Assembly (NCBI GenBank): GCA_960531495.1
Contig: OY482849.1
Span: 2,594,979-2,658,978, forward strand
Source of the DNA: Zeus faber
Taxonomy: Eukaryota > Chordata > Actinopteri > Zeiformes > Zeidae
Reading direction: 5' to 3'
DNA: 64,000 nt
Position 1 is the stretch's first letter; every line of letters starts with the position of its first letter. This document shows positions 44,605 through 55,794 of this stretch, one piece after another. Under the pieces are notes generated by a model. That model searched no databases and was not told the origin of the DNA. It worked only from the letters and a program-made list of their open reading frames with translations. A program made the translations under genes and the position numbers.

Positions 44605-45438
44605 AAATGGTCCATGGAAGGACAACAGGTGGAATGGCTACAGGGTCATGGGCGCCCATGGGCTCATTGATGCATGTGGAGAGTGAAATGTAGCCCGTTT
44701 GGTCTGATCCCATCGAAGAGCTACTGTAGCACAAAATGATGAAAAGTCAATGCTGGATATGATAGAAAGGTCTCAGAACACACAATGCATCGCAGCTTGC
44801 TGCGTATGGGGCTGTGTAGTCCCCATGTAGTGCCCATGCTGACCCCTGTCCACCGCCGAAAGTACCTACAATAGGCACGTGAGAGTCACTATGGAGCAAT
44901 GGATAAAGGTTAGACGAATCACGTTTTCTTCTACATCATATGAATGGCTGAGGTTAGGGTCCGATCTGATCGACCATCTGCGGGATGTGCTGGAACCAGA
45001 AGCGCGATTCATGGGGGCCCCACCTCGCAACTTACAGGACTTAAAGGATCTAATGCTAATATCTTGGTCCTAGATACCGCAGAACACCTTGTGATGTCTT
45101 GTCGAGTCCATGCCTTGATGGTTCAGATCTGTTTTGGTGGCACGAGTGGGAGCTACTCAATATTCGTGGTTATTTGTGGTGGTTTTAATGTTGTGGTTGA
45201 TCAATGTAAACTGTCCAGTTGCCCTTAAATTATGCCTGTCCCTCATCGCGGCCACTAGCTTTTCACATTGTAGTGCTGACACATTTACCAAGCCAGCCAC
45301 GCCAGACCTGGCAACCCGGCATAACTGGCTTTAGTAAATATACCCTAGAAAGTCCACCCAGTAGTCTGCTCCCCGCTTATAAACAGGTTGAAATTCTTGA
45401 ACATCCACTCCAACTGCAGCAGTGATGTTTTCTCTTAC

Positions 45439-45619
45439 CTCTCTTTAATGTGGTGGCAGGAGGGTCGATGTGGCTATCTGTCAAGTCTGCGCTACTGGAA
45501 CGGCAACAAAAGTAGTCCTCAAATCTATCAATTTCCAAAAGCACAGCGCCATATACCTCCTTTATCTGTCCGCACATGCGATGGAGCCTCGGGTACCCTC
45601 TCGTGAAAAGGCTGATTCC
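45439..45619 (-). other. Candidate exon (181 nt), unassigned
   Basis: On the minus strand a pyrimidine-rich stretch with CCCTTTTGCAG ends at 45620, and 181 bases later AGAG is followed by GTAAGAGAAA. Both are good vertebrate splice signals. One frame is open throughout and reads GISLFTRGYPRLHRMCG, IKEVYGAVLLEIDRFEDYF, CCRSSSADLTDSHIDPPA and TTLKRG. I recognise no family. The block lies just after a Tc1 end in a region otherwise free of named repeats. It may be a host exon, an exon of an unknown transposon gene, or chance. Confidence 0.3.
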
Positions 45620-46334
45620 CTGCAAAAGGGCAGCAACTGGAGACCAAAATCATGGGTGATATTACTTTTTTTTTTTTCTCTCTCTCTCTCTTTTTAAACG
45701 CCTCGCACGGCAGCTGTGACAAGCTGCTCGACTGTGCGGTGACAGCATGGGGTGGCGCTGGGGAGTGAGCAAGGAACAGAGGCAGGTGAAACTGCCCGAG
45801 GCACGAGACTGGTTAAACAGTCGCCTTGGGGTGCTCCATCAGTAAGGTCGCTGCAAGCTGCACTTCTTTATTTATTTCATTATTTATTTGTTTGTATTGT
45901 TGTTGTTATTCCATTATTTATGGTACATTATTCAGACGGATGCAACTCCGCTATCTGTTTTTGTGAGTTAGGTTTCTTAATGCTTAATGACTGACCTTAT
46001 TACAAAAGTAATAACCTTTATTTGTACAGCACCTTTCATACACAACATGCAACTGAAAGTGCTTCATATTGATAGGCCATCAAATAATTAAAAAGCAACA
46101 AAAAACAAACATCAAAATGTATTTAATAAAACTAATTGGTAAATATTATACTAATTTTCAGATTTGGTTCATCAGTATGACTCCTCAACAAATTATTTCT
46201 CTTGAATTATTTACCTTATCGTATTGTTGTTGCTGCTGGTGTTGATGTTGCTGCTATTTCTGTTGCTGTGGTTGTTTCTGTTGTGATTTTACAGTTAGAG
46301 GATCATAAGAAGGGTGTGTTTTCGGAGAGAGAGA

Positions 46335-46362
46335 GTCCTCTAGACTTGTTGGTCTAGAGGAC
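46335..46362. repeat. Perfect 11-bp hairpin, 6-base loop
   Basis: GTCCTCTAGAC at 46335-46345 and GTCTAGAGGAC at 46352-46362 pair exactly around TTGTTG. A GAGAGA run precedes it. Confidence 0.9.
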
Positions 46363-46439
46363 GCACCAGTTACTTCTGGGTTTGCCACAATGTGATAACG
46401 TGATGTGCAGCATATTTGGGTCATACCATGTCAGAGGTG

Positions 46440-46835
46440 TTATGTATGTATATAACGGGTGTGGTTAGGACCCAATTGCAGCACAAAGACAGGCAGGAAT
46501 ATTTGGTAATGTCTTTTATTTGTAGAGCAGACAGAAGACAGGCAGGGAGCATGCAGGATACATCGTCGGGGACAGGCAGGTTCGATAACGAGGAGTGCAG
46601 ACAGAAGACAGGTGGAGTGGTAGGCAGGATACGTGGTCGGCACGAGGCAGAGTCGGTAGCAGGGAATCAGTCCGTGCAAGCATCGAAGACAATCTGGCAA
46701 TGGGTGACTGGTGAGAGAGGCATATATAGGGGTTAGATTGCAGATCTGGAAGAGCTGTGTGCGCAGGTGAATAGAGTTGGGCTAATGGGACAGGTAAGGA
46801 GAGGGAGGGGAAAGTAGAAGAAGGCGGAGATCATG
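46440..46835. repeat. ACAGGCAG-rich interspersed repeat, family not identified
   Basis: It begins TGTATATAACGGGTGTGG, contains several GACAGGCAG and GCAGACAGAAGACAGG units and TTCGATAACGAGGAG, and ends near GGAGATCATGACA. I recall similar sequence from other fish genomes but cannot name the family. Confidence 0.4.
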
Positions 46836-47837
46836 ACAATATATATATATATATCTTGTTATTATAATAAAATATTTTAAGTATTTAAGTTTCATTCAGT
46901 AAGCTTGTAAATGTAATTTTATAAATGTATGTAAAACGTATACTGTATGTGACAGCTCTCTTGTTGTTGCGGGGTAGGAGATGGACCAGGAGGCAGGTGT
47001 AACAGAAAACCAGACTGCTGGGCGTTTATACAAAAAAAAACCTCACGTTTTTATTTTCAGACAAAATTATCAATAATAGGCGTAGTGTTCAGTCTGGAGG
47101 TGAAAAACACAGCATCATTTAAACACCGCTAATTACCTCAGTGTCCTGCAGGTGAGTCCCCTTTGGGTTGCCATTATGACTCTCGCCCCCTGCAGATACT
47201 ATCAAAACTACTCCCCACTGCCATAGTATATTTTTATACTTACTGGCTTTCTTTTGTTGATCATTAACTCACCCCTGTTTGGAGGAAGGTCCATCCAGAG
47301 CTGATTGCCTGTAGGTGCTCTTACCCTATTTGTGCAGTTGAGTTTGGTCTTGGAGGGGGGCGGAATATTTGGTGCTTTTGCTGCTGAAAGACGTGCCATT
47401 GTTTTTGCCAATTGTGTAGTGTGAGCCGCTGTATGCTCAGTTGTATTCAGTCAGGTACGAGAACGCAATGGTGGAACTGAAAAGTAGGTTGCATACAAGT
47501 TATTTTGCATTGTGTGACTGTGATTGGGTTGTTTTATGTAATACTCTTGCCAAGGTTATGTTTCTCCTTGGTGCAAGTGTTTGGTTAGACTGTCATCCTT
47601 CTTGTTTTATCGTAGCTCTATATTGTACCTTATATTTATCGTAGACATGCCCCAATTTAATTTTTGCACTTTGACGCTTAATTAGTATTTTGGAATTAAG
47701 ATTTTATGTTATTGATTGTTGTACTGTTGCCTCGGTGTCCACGAAGGCGGTTTTAGTGCCTGTGGTGTAGTGTAGGTTTAATAGTTTGATTTGTCTGGTT
47801 CTTATGGAAAATGAACAATGTGCCTTGTAAGAGTAAG

Positions 47838-48095
47838 ACTTCTCTCTGCCAAGTTGTATCAGTATGAATAGAAGACAGGTTTCTGTGCTGTACAAGCCAT
47901 GTTTTCTCTGCAAGGTTATCCATGTATGGTAAGAGGATTATGCTATATGAGAGTCATGTTCTCTCTGTAAGGTTGTCTTTATGTAAAGAGAACAGTTTTC
48001 TACATAAGAACCACGTTCTCTGCAAGGTTATCTCTGTATGTAAAGACAATTTATGTTTCTACTATAGAAGATCCATTTCTCTCTGCAATTTGTTT
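47838..48095. repeat. Degenerate minisatellite, about four units of 57-63 bp
   Basis: The unit carries TTCTCTCTGCAAGGTT, then ATGTATGTAAAGA, then a TATGAGAACCATG-like end. Starts lie near 47841, 47900, 47957, 48017 and a partial one near 48080. The units differ by substitutions and small indels, so the array is old. Confidence 0.8.
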
Positions 48096-49732
48096 TTTCA
48101 TTATTATTATTTTTTCCCAGCACAACAAGTGATGGTGTGTGGCATCTGTCCAGAATCGAGATGATATATTACATGTATCATGGAAATGTGCTGCCTTGGC
48201 AGCGAAGTCCTGCGCTCCACTGAGCGGGAGTCTAGTTTTAATTGTATTGTATGCCAGAACCATTGCTTGTTGACAAGATTCATTTTCATAAAATTATTTT
48301 TTTGTTATGCCTGTTTTTTTTTCTGTTTGTCAAGTTGTTCCTTTTCAAGCCAGCACAGTGAGTCAAATCTAAGTGATTTTCAATATGAAACTTGAATTCA
48401 TCAGTGAATACAGAAACAAACATAAAATTGTATTTCCCCCTTTTTACAGTGATGCCATCACTATTCTAGTATAGCAAGAATGGAGCTAAAAACAAGGGGG
48501 TGAATAATGCAGCTGAGGTCGATGGGTTTTATTATAAAGAAATAGTAGCAGCTTTTATACAGAGATCCCGCAATACTGCCGTAAAGAATACCCATCAATT
48601 TCGCGGCTTCGCTTTTTTTTTACACTCAACCAAACAAAGGCTGCATAATGCTGCCCCTGTGTGTGATTTCAGATAGCATGCCAGCTTTCTGGATCAGAGG
48701 GGTGATCATGGGGCGTGACATGTAGCACAAACATATCGGCCTCTAGTGTAACGTATAACATACGCGTTGGGAAGCAAACATTTCTTTCTTTATTTTTATT
48801 TTTATTTTTTACCTGTGCTGTCAGCATACTGGATATACAACACAGAGTATTAGATGCCATTGCATCTAGTACAGAGCAAGTGGAGTGGAGTTCAACTTCT
48901 AAACCTGCAATGCCACTCTTTGTTCATTTTTTAATCATCAAGAGCTTCTGCAATAACTGTCCTGTGGACGACCTGTGGGATGACAAGAGCACAGCTTTTT
49001 TGTTCCACAACTTGCTACCAATCCCCCTCTTTGGAGAACTATCTAATCACTACTCCAAGAGGGGGAGAATCCCCACGAGTGAGAAAAATAAACGTGTAGC
49101 AAACAACTTGTAGATGGAAAAATATAAACATAGAAACGTCGGCATCGTGTATCGACAAAACAGAGTTAATTAAGTCCAGGAAAACGGGAAAAAGCAATTT
49201 AGCACGTGGCCTCTTCCTGTCATAGTTATGACAGTAAATGAGGAAGGAAAGGAGAGGGATTTAACCAGGAGGGTGTTGGGGGTTTGTTCAAAGTGGGTGG
49301 TGATGGTGTGTGTGTACCTGTGATGAGACCGACCGCCTGTGTGTGCGCGTGTTTGCGTGCGTGCTTGCGTGCATAGTGTCCACCAGTGAGTGTACGGGAC
49401 TTGTCCTAATTGGTTCTGGTGTATAGGGTTGGTATTACAGTGGTACTTTGACTTACGAGTTTAATTTGTTCCGTGACAGCTCGTAATTCAATCTGCTCGT
49501 ATAGCAAATCAATTTTCCCCATTGAAATTAATTGAAATGCCATTAATCCGTTCCAGCTCACACAAAAACACCCCAATTTTCTTTTGATTGTTTTTAAATA
49601 AATAAGAAAAATGTTTAAATTTATAAATAACAAATATTGTATAAAAATATAATAAAATATAATGAAAGAGAATGTGTAGATCATTTTTGCCTTCTCGCAG
49701 ATGATACCCTCCGTCACGCTATCTCCTGAAGA

Positions 49733-50185
49733 AGAAAGAAAGAAGAAACAGTCTTTATTCGTCACACGACACTCCACAACACATGCTTGCACACACACAC
49801 ACATGCACATGCTTTGATGGTGGCCGGTGAAATGGATTCTCTGCTTTTGACCCATCCTGGCTTGTCCTTCCTCCGGGGGCACAGCCAGGAGCAGTGGGCA
49901 GCGTACGTGGACGCGCCCGGGGACCAGGTGATAAGTGTCCATCGCTGGTCAGACGATGATGGGTGCATGTTTTTTTGGTGGGGGTCCTTACTGACGTGAG
50001 GTGGAGGAAACCCCATGTGTACACGGGGAGAACATGCAAACTCCACACAGAAAGGCTCCTGTTTTTTGGAAGATAACCCGCCGGGGCACGGTGCCAACAG
50101 CGCCCCAGGCGGGAATCGAACCCAGGACCTTCTTGCTGTGAGGCAGCAGTGCAATGCACTGCGCCACCGTGCCAGCTGCGAGCTG
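49733..50185 (-). mobile_element. DANA/HE-like tRNA-derived SINE, full length, inside Tigger
   Basis: On the minus strand the head reads GGCACGGTGGCGCAGTGC, with B box GGGTTCGATTCCCGC, then GTGTGGAGTTTGCATGTTCT, TTTCCTCCACCTCACG, CACTGCTCCTGGCTGTGCC, and a TTCTTCTTTCTTTC tail. It splits the Tigger transposase exactly between EKQLA and GDSVTEG. The same SINE family is seen at 22243, 23798 and 29110. Confidence 0.92.
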
Positions 50186-50189
50186 CGAG

Positions 50190-50466
50190 CTGCTTCTCCG
50201 TCAACCACACCAACAGCAGATTCTCCATCTTTTCATGGATAGCGGTCCGCCGCTTAGCCATTATTTTAACGCCCTTGGCTGGCGTAAAACCCTTTATCGT
50301 CCCCTTCTGTATCAGTATGGTACATATCGTAGAACTACTACGCTCGTACTGCCTCGCCAATTCCATCACACGCACACCTCGCTCATGTTTTTCTATTATT
50401 TTGTGCTTTAAGTCAATGGACATCATCCGCTTTTTCTTCTCAGCACTTACTTTTTTCAGACCCATG
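50190..50466 (-). pseudogene. Tigger/pogo transposase, N-terminal DNA-binding part
   Basis: The start at 50466 gives MGLKKVSAEKKKRMMSIDLK, then HKIIEKHERGVRVMELARQY and ERSSSTICTILIQKG: the CENP-B/pogo-type helix-turn-helix that binds element ends. After KMENLLLVWLTEKQLA the frame runs into an inserted SINE. The original continuation GDSVTEGIICEKAKMIY is found beyond the SINE near 49730-49675. The DDE catalytic domain is absent because of an internal deletion. The apparent 319-residue frame over 49755-50714 is a fusion with SINE sequence, not a real protein. Confidence 0.85.
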
Positions 50467-50732
50467 GTTTGAAAAAGAAATTGGCAAAATAACTGCACAA
50501 AGAGCACAAATCGCGAGCACAAAACACAAAAGAGAGATTCCACGCTCAAGTAACTACGTGAAGGGAAGGAGTGAGACGCGGGATGCTGGCTGCATTTGCT
50601 CGCCACGCCCTGAAGCTCGCTCCTCGTAACTCGAATTTTTGCTCTCAAATCAATACAAAAAATCGACGGAACGACGGCTCGTAACTTGGAAAACTTGTAT
50701 GTTAGTGTGCTCATAACTCAAGGTACCACTGT

Positions 50733-52770
50733 ATATTGTTGCGCCTCTTAGCAGCGGAAAAGGCCCCGAGGCCACCCCTGAAACCCACGGCCACAGGAAA
50801 GCCCAGAGCACCCTGCCCTGCAGCCACACAAGACCCCCTAGCCTGCAGAGAAGCCTGAATTCCAGAACACCAACGCCCGCGGGGCATAACCCAGTTCTGG
50901 AGCATGCGAGGAGACCCTGCACCCCTGAGGCACACACATACAACCCACCCCAACGTGCAGGCACAACATGCAAGCGCAGAACCGACCACAGGCCCTTAGC
51001 AAAGTCTTGAGCAGACAGACCGACACCCCGCCAGAAACGCCCGCCTTGCAGGCGAGCCAGTGGGACCCCCACACCCATCCGCACCCCACGCAAGGGCGAG
51101 GCCTTCCCCACCACAACCAGCCAGGCACCCCATCCAGCTGCAAGCCCCAAGCGCCCATCCACGTAGCCGAGTGTGCTCAGTGCAGGGCACCTGGTTATCC
51201 CCTACCTTTGCCAATGCCTGAAGGCCGCCAGATATGTGGGCCCTCCACCACCCGGGGCGCCCGCCGCAGAGAAGCCGCGCAGTGGGAGCAAAGGCCGACA
51301 GCCGCACCCCTGCACCCCAACCCACACCCACAACAGTAAGCGGCCTCCGATGGGCCCAGGAAGCCACCCGGCGGGCTCTCCACAGCCCAAAAACCACCCG
51401 GGACAGGGCGCAAGCCCCCCGGACTCTTACCCAGCCGGCAGTGGGCCCACCTGTTCATCCCCTAGCCAACCACACCAACACACCATCGCCCTGCCACCCC
51501 GGAAAATCCCAGTGCTCAATGACCATCAATGCTTAATGACCACCACCAATGATTGCCAACTGATGTGCAACCCCAGCGGTTGGTAATTGCAGTTAAAATT
51601 GCTTGGTGTCTGCGTGTGAGTCCTCAAAGCCAAGTCGAACCCGAATCACTTGACCCCCCTCCTGCCCCGCTGATCCTGGTCTGGTTGAGTGGTGTTAAAA
51701 TTTCAGGATGGACATAGCTCGCACCCCACCCATCCTGCAAATCCTAGGCTTATTGTGTGGTGCACAACCAGATCGACGCAGGGTTGCAGCAGACTGGGCA
51801 GCAGCCACGCGGACCCCACCCCGGACCCGACCGTGCCCCAGCACCCCCCCACCCAGGGTACCCAGAGGCACCCAACCCACATCGACCAGCCACAGGTGCA
51901 AAGCAGCCCACCATGCGCCTCCGGCATGCTGGGCTGCTTCGCGCCCCCTTCATGCTCATGACCAGCCCTCGGGCACTGTGCATGTATACCACAAAACAGA
52001 AGGCGGCAGACGGCCCCCCAGCGACGAGTGCCCCACGCTCCATAGAACAGGTACCCAGGCAGCCCGGTGCGATGACAGGAGTCCGCCCCCCACCGATAGA
52101 GACCACATGGTGAGCCCATGCCGACCACACCTGTTCAGGCTCAGGCCCCTGCCTGGGTCACAGGACCAGACGGACTGTCTAACCAACCCTGGAGCAAAGG
52201 GCCACCCCCCATGGGATGCAGAAGGACACGCAAGTCCCACCGCCGTGCCCATGGGGCGGGCGACCCCAGCGGTGTGCCGACCACGGGGCCAAAACCCGAA
52301 CTCACAACCGGCACCCCCTGCCCTTGTCCAGAGCCCGAAACCCGCAACCACGCCTCGAACCAACACTCGGACGCCAGCCGCAGGCGCCCCCCCCCCTTTA
52401 CTTTTAGAGACTGCTGTAGTTGAAGGAATTGCAGGAAAGGCAGCCTGGTGCGATGACAGGAGTCTGCCCCCCACCGATAGAGACCACATGGGGAGCCCGT
52501 GCCGAGCACACCCGTCCAGGCTCAGGTCCCTGCCTGGGTCACAGAACCAGACGGACCGTCTAACCAACCCTGGCACCCCAGCGGTGCACCGACCACGGGG
52601 CCAAAGCCCGAACTCACAACCGGCACCCCCTGCCCTTGTCCAGAGCCCGAAACCCGCAACCACGCCTCAAATCAACACACGGACGCTAGCCACAGGCGCC
52701 CCCCTTTTTTTTTAGAGACTGCTGTAGTTTAAGGAATCGCAGGAAACTGTAACCATCAATATTATACTTT
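50733..52770 (-). other. L1 GC-rich 3' UTR (G-rich in RNA)
   Basis: C-rich on plus, with few stops in any frame. It shares blocks with 40515-41100 and the inverse of 59390-59965, for example GAGCATGCGAGGAGACCCTG, CACACACATACAACCCACCC and CATCCACGTAGCCGAGTGTG. The many long open frames here (such as 51708-52715) are composition artefacts. The sense RNA has repeated G runs that could form quadruplexes. Confidence 0.75.
52055..52745. repeat. Tandem duplication within the L1 ORF2/3' UTR junction
   Basis: Unit 1 (52057-52436) begins GGCAGCCCGGTGCGATGACA and ends CTGTAGTTGAAGGAATTGCA. Unit 2 (52439-52744) repeats this from GGCAGCCTGGTGCGATGACA to CTGTAGTTTAAGGAATCGCA, lacking about 80 internal bases. 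Each unit includes a copy of the ORF2 stretch encoding FLKLQQSL. Confidence 0.88.
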
Positions 52771-52779
52771 TGGGTTCAG

Positions 52780-53699
52780 GTTGGGAAGGATAAAAGCAAA
52801 TTCTTTTTAAAAATGTGTTCGAGATAAGTAATTCCTGGTCTTTTCCAAGACCTGAAGATTATTGGTCTGTTTTTAACCAGAAAATCCAGGTTGTGCCAGA
52901 TTGTGGTGAATTAGTTTGAAGATAGGGTGTAACGACTGAGTTTGTTTAATCTTCACCAGGCTGACAGAGTCGTTGTGATGAATGGGTTTTCAAAGCAATT
53001 ATGTTTCTTTTTGGTTTCAGTAAGGAATGGGAGATCAGATATTGATAAATTCCGACATTCTGTTTTTTCAATGTCTTGCCGTCCATGACCTGATTGTTGC
53101 TCTGCTTGTAACCATTTAATTATAAATTGAAGATGCTTCGCTAAATAGTAGTATCTGAAGTTTGGGGCCGCTAGGCCTCCACAGTCTTTGTTTTTCTGTA
53201 GTGTTGCTTGTTCATTGAGTCTAGAGTATTAAACCAATTTACTGTTGGTTGGACTGGGGTCATTGAAAATATAGTATATACATTTTCACTGCTGCTATCA
53301 TACCAATTGCTGAGATGGGTAGGCTGTTCCATCGAGTGAGGTCTTATTCAATGGATTTGAGCAATGGAAAGTTAACGGTATACAATTCTGAGAGATTCGT
53401 GGAGATATCAATACCAACCATACCAAGTCACCCAAAGTCTCTGGGTTACAGCATTCGAGTCTTCCCCACCAAGTTGGAAGACCGTGATTTTAGTCCAGTT
53501 CATTGAGTAATCTGACATGGCTGAAAATTTTGATATAAGATTGAACACTTCTGGTAGGGATGATTATGGGTTCTATAAATATAACAAAATATTGTCTGCA
53601 TACAAACTAATTTTGTGAACATACTGTAGTTGCTTCTTTGTATGCCAATGATATTACTGTTTTGACGGATGACTGCCACGAGGGGTTCGATAAAGATGG
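52780..53699 (-). pseudogene. L1-like ORF2, end of RT and C-terminal domain
   Basis: Just below the hAT insertion the minus strand resumes with AIFIEPLVAVIRQN-like sequence, then the decayed RT box (LYADNILLYL near 53610-53570), then the thumb region and a C-terminal part with a tryptophan-rich block and FLVKNRPIIFRSWKR-like coding near 52890-52850. It ends at FLKLQQSLK (about 52725), where it runs abruptly into the GC-rich UTR, so the last 200 or so codons present in the plus-strand copy (26640-27260) are missing. Several frameshifts and stops exist. It is the same ORF2 as 56616-58526. Confidence 0.8.
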
Positions 53700-54102
53700 C
53701 GTATAGTCAGGAGGTGCACATAACTTTTTTGGTCTTGTTCTCAGGGGAGAACCTGGGGTTGTTGCTTGGTCCTCACCTTTTTTTTTTTTTATAATTTTTT
53801 TCCATGACCCACCTCACAGGATGAACAAAATAGAGGGATATATGGATAACATTACATGTACTTTAATTCCAATTGAAAAAGGAATGAAAGCAGTACAACA
53901 AAATGTATGTTCTTTAAAGCCCCATAGTATGTAGCTTTGTAATTAAAAGACTGCTCTTTTAGCTCTAAAAACCAACTGAAACGACTGCTCTTCAAGCACT
54001 TTTAAAACACTGAAAACCAAATGAAATGACAGCTTTTTAAGCACTGACAACAAGTTACTGCTATTTAAAAGGACTAAAAGTTCTGTTATCCTACAGGATG
54101 TC

Positions 54103-54128
54103 ATCATCATCATCATCATCATCATCAC
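54103..54128. repeat. (CAT)n trinucleotide run in transposase tail
   Basis: Nine or so CAT units on plus (ATG/GAT on minus) encode the poly-Asp end of the hAT transposase. Read in another minus frame it gives poly-Met, which is not meaningful. Confidence 0.9.
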
Positions 54129-55794
54129 TCCCCTCCTGACTGTCTTCCTCTATTTCAAAAACAGAAGAAGATGCAGAGGTACTAGGCCTGCTCCTTTCTC
54201 CCTGGTTCAGTCTGCGATTGGCTGTTTGCATCCACGAGTCAACAGCTGGCTTTGGGTCAAAGGTCTCTGTTGTGAACATAGACAACAGGATGTGCATTAG
54301 AGATGAGAGGCGAGAGTCTGACAGGCAGGATCTGTACTTGTTTTTTTTAATATATTGAGATGTGAAAATCCCCTTTCACATGTAGCACTGCTCAAGGGCA
54401 CTGTAAGGGACAACAGAAGGACTTTCTGAATGTTGGAGAAACTGCCTGGATTGCTTGTCTTCACTACATTAACCTGGTCCTGCACAGAGGAGGCTGCCAA
54501 ACGTTTTCCAGCTTGCTTTAAACGCATCCACTCTCTTAAAGTGGAGTCCCTGTCAACAGACATGCTGGCTTCATATTTCTCAAGGATCTTACTAAGTGTT
54601 GCGTTGCCAAAACTGTGGAGGTCTTTCATTTCAAGAGGCCAAGTTGTGGGATCAAAACTCAAAAAGGGATCACATGACTTGAGGGATTCATATCTGTTTT
54701 CAAACTCATGAATTAGAGCTCTCAACACATCAGTCTTGTCCCTGTCAGCATCAGCATGTGACACAGTCTCCTTCCTGTTCTTGCCCTCACTGTCCATCAG
54801 TAGTGTCAACTGTCCAATAGCAACCATGAGCTCATCTTTGCATTCACCAATAGTCAGATTCTCTTGCTGAAACCTGAGGGAGGTGAACTGTACAACAACG
54901 ATGAAATGAATGAATGAATGAAATGAATGAAAATGCTCTGTCCAGATATGTTTCAGGCTACTGTCATCACTTGTTGCCACTTTAATCTGAATGACTGGTA
55001 ACATTCTCCAACATTCTCCTGTCTCCATTCAGACCATCTGATGTTGTGAAACTTTCCTTGTTTGACAAAAGCAATGCCTTTCTCCTCACAGATCTTCTTT
55101 AGATGTGCAATTCGTTTTGCACCCCAATTCTGTGAGTAAAAGCTTAGCAACTTTACGATGGATTGGTCAAATGACTCACACTATTTGACTGTTCCATCAG
55201 CTGACTTGGCGCAGTTCTGGGCGGTGCACAGAATATGCACAAGGGAATCCCCGATATCCACCATCTGACGTAGTTTGGGAACGACCCCGCTGTAAATTTC
55301 AACGTTGACAGCGGCTCCGTCAGTGCATACTGAGACCAATTTCATCTTCCACTCTGCTAAACCACAAGCATTGAACAGTTACACAAATCCGTCCTGTCTA
55401 TGTCCTGTGCTGTTCGATTGGCCCCCAGATTTATTTATCCAAGGAAATCTAAGCTGAATTCTCCGTTGCTTGACACAGAAACAATGTGCAAAATTTCCTG
55501 CTCTGTTTTTGTTATATCTTCGGATCCATCAAAGAGCACACCCCAACATTCTGCTGCTTTCAGTTTTTCACGAAATTCTGAGCTTATGGTCTGTGCAATG
55601 CTCTGCATGATACGACCCCCCTCTTCTTGTGAATGATAAGCAGTCCCAACATTAACTCCAAGCCTCTTGAGAAGCGGAATATCCTCTTCATATAAACACA
55701 TAGGACGTGCATCTTTCGCTTTGTGAAAGGCCAACAGGAAAACGTTAGACAGTGCTTGATGCTTAATAGCCTCAACTTGTTCCTTAATAGCCTA

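Larger units (their letters stand above)
43039..45208 (+). mobile_element. Tc1-like DNA transposon (first family), split by another transposon
   Basis: The left half (43039-43296) has the terminal TCACCGATCAGCCACAAC and the coding start (GCGACTTTGACATGGGCCAA). The right half (44605-45208) resumes with ATGGTCCATGGAAGGACAAC and ends TTGTGGTTGATCAATGTA. The shared internal deletion scar is at 44942-44985 (GGCTGAGGTTAGGGTCCGAT joined to CATCTGCGGGATGTGCTGG). Confidence 0.9.
45209..48770. other. Region with candidate exon, repeats and no recognised gene
   Basis: Apart from the exon-like block, the hairpin, the GACAGGCAG-rich repeat and the minisatellite listed separately, I see a T/CT run (45665-45693), CTG/TTG trinucleotide-rich DNA (46225-46285) and a TA run (46841-46853). 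The open frames are short and not recognised. Confidence 0.5.
49438..50731 (-). mobile_element. Tigger/pogo-like DNA transposon, internally deleted, containing a SINE
   Basis: The ends are CAGTGGTACTTTGACTTACG and, inverted, CAGTGGTACCTTGAGTTATG, with TA at 49436-49437 and 50732-50733. It sits inside the L1 3' UTR, whose sequence (GGTTGGTATTA, then TTGTTGCGCCTCTTAGCAGC) is continuous in the inverted copy at 60128-60070. Confidence 0.94.

Noticed and set aside
47900-48100. CRISPR-like direct repeats
   Set aside because: The units are degenerate, about 60 bases with no repeat/spacer division, and the genome is a vertebrate.
49755-50714. 319-codon frame suggesting a Tigger-derived gene
   Set aside because: The second half is SINE sequence read through by chance, and the DDE domain is missing.
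51708-52715. 335-codon open frame, the longest in the window
   Set aside because: Same GC-rich L1 3' UTR effect, and part of it is a tandem duplication. Overlapping long frames exist on both strands.
54103-54128. Poly-Met peptide from CAT repeat
   Set aside because: It is the wrong frame. In the transposase frame the repeat encodes the acidic tail.
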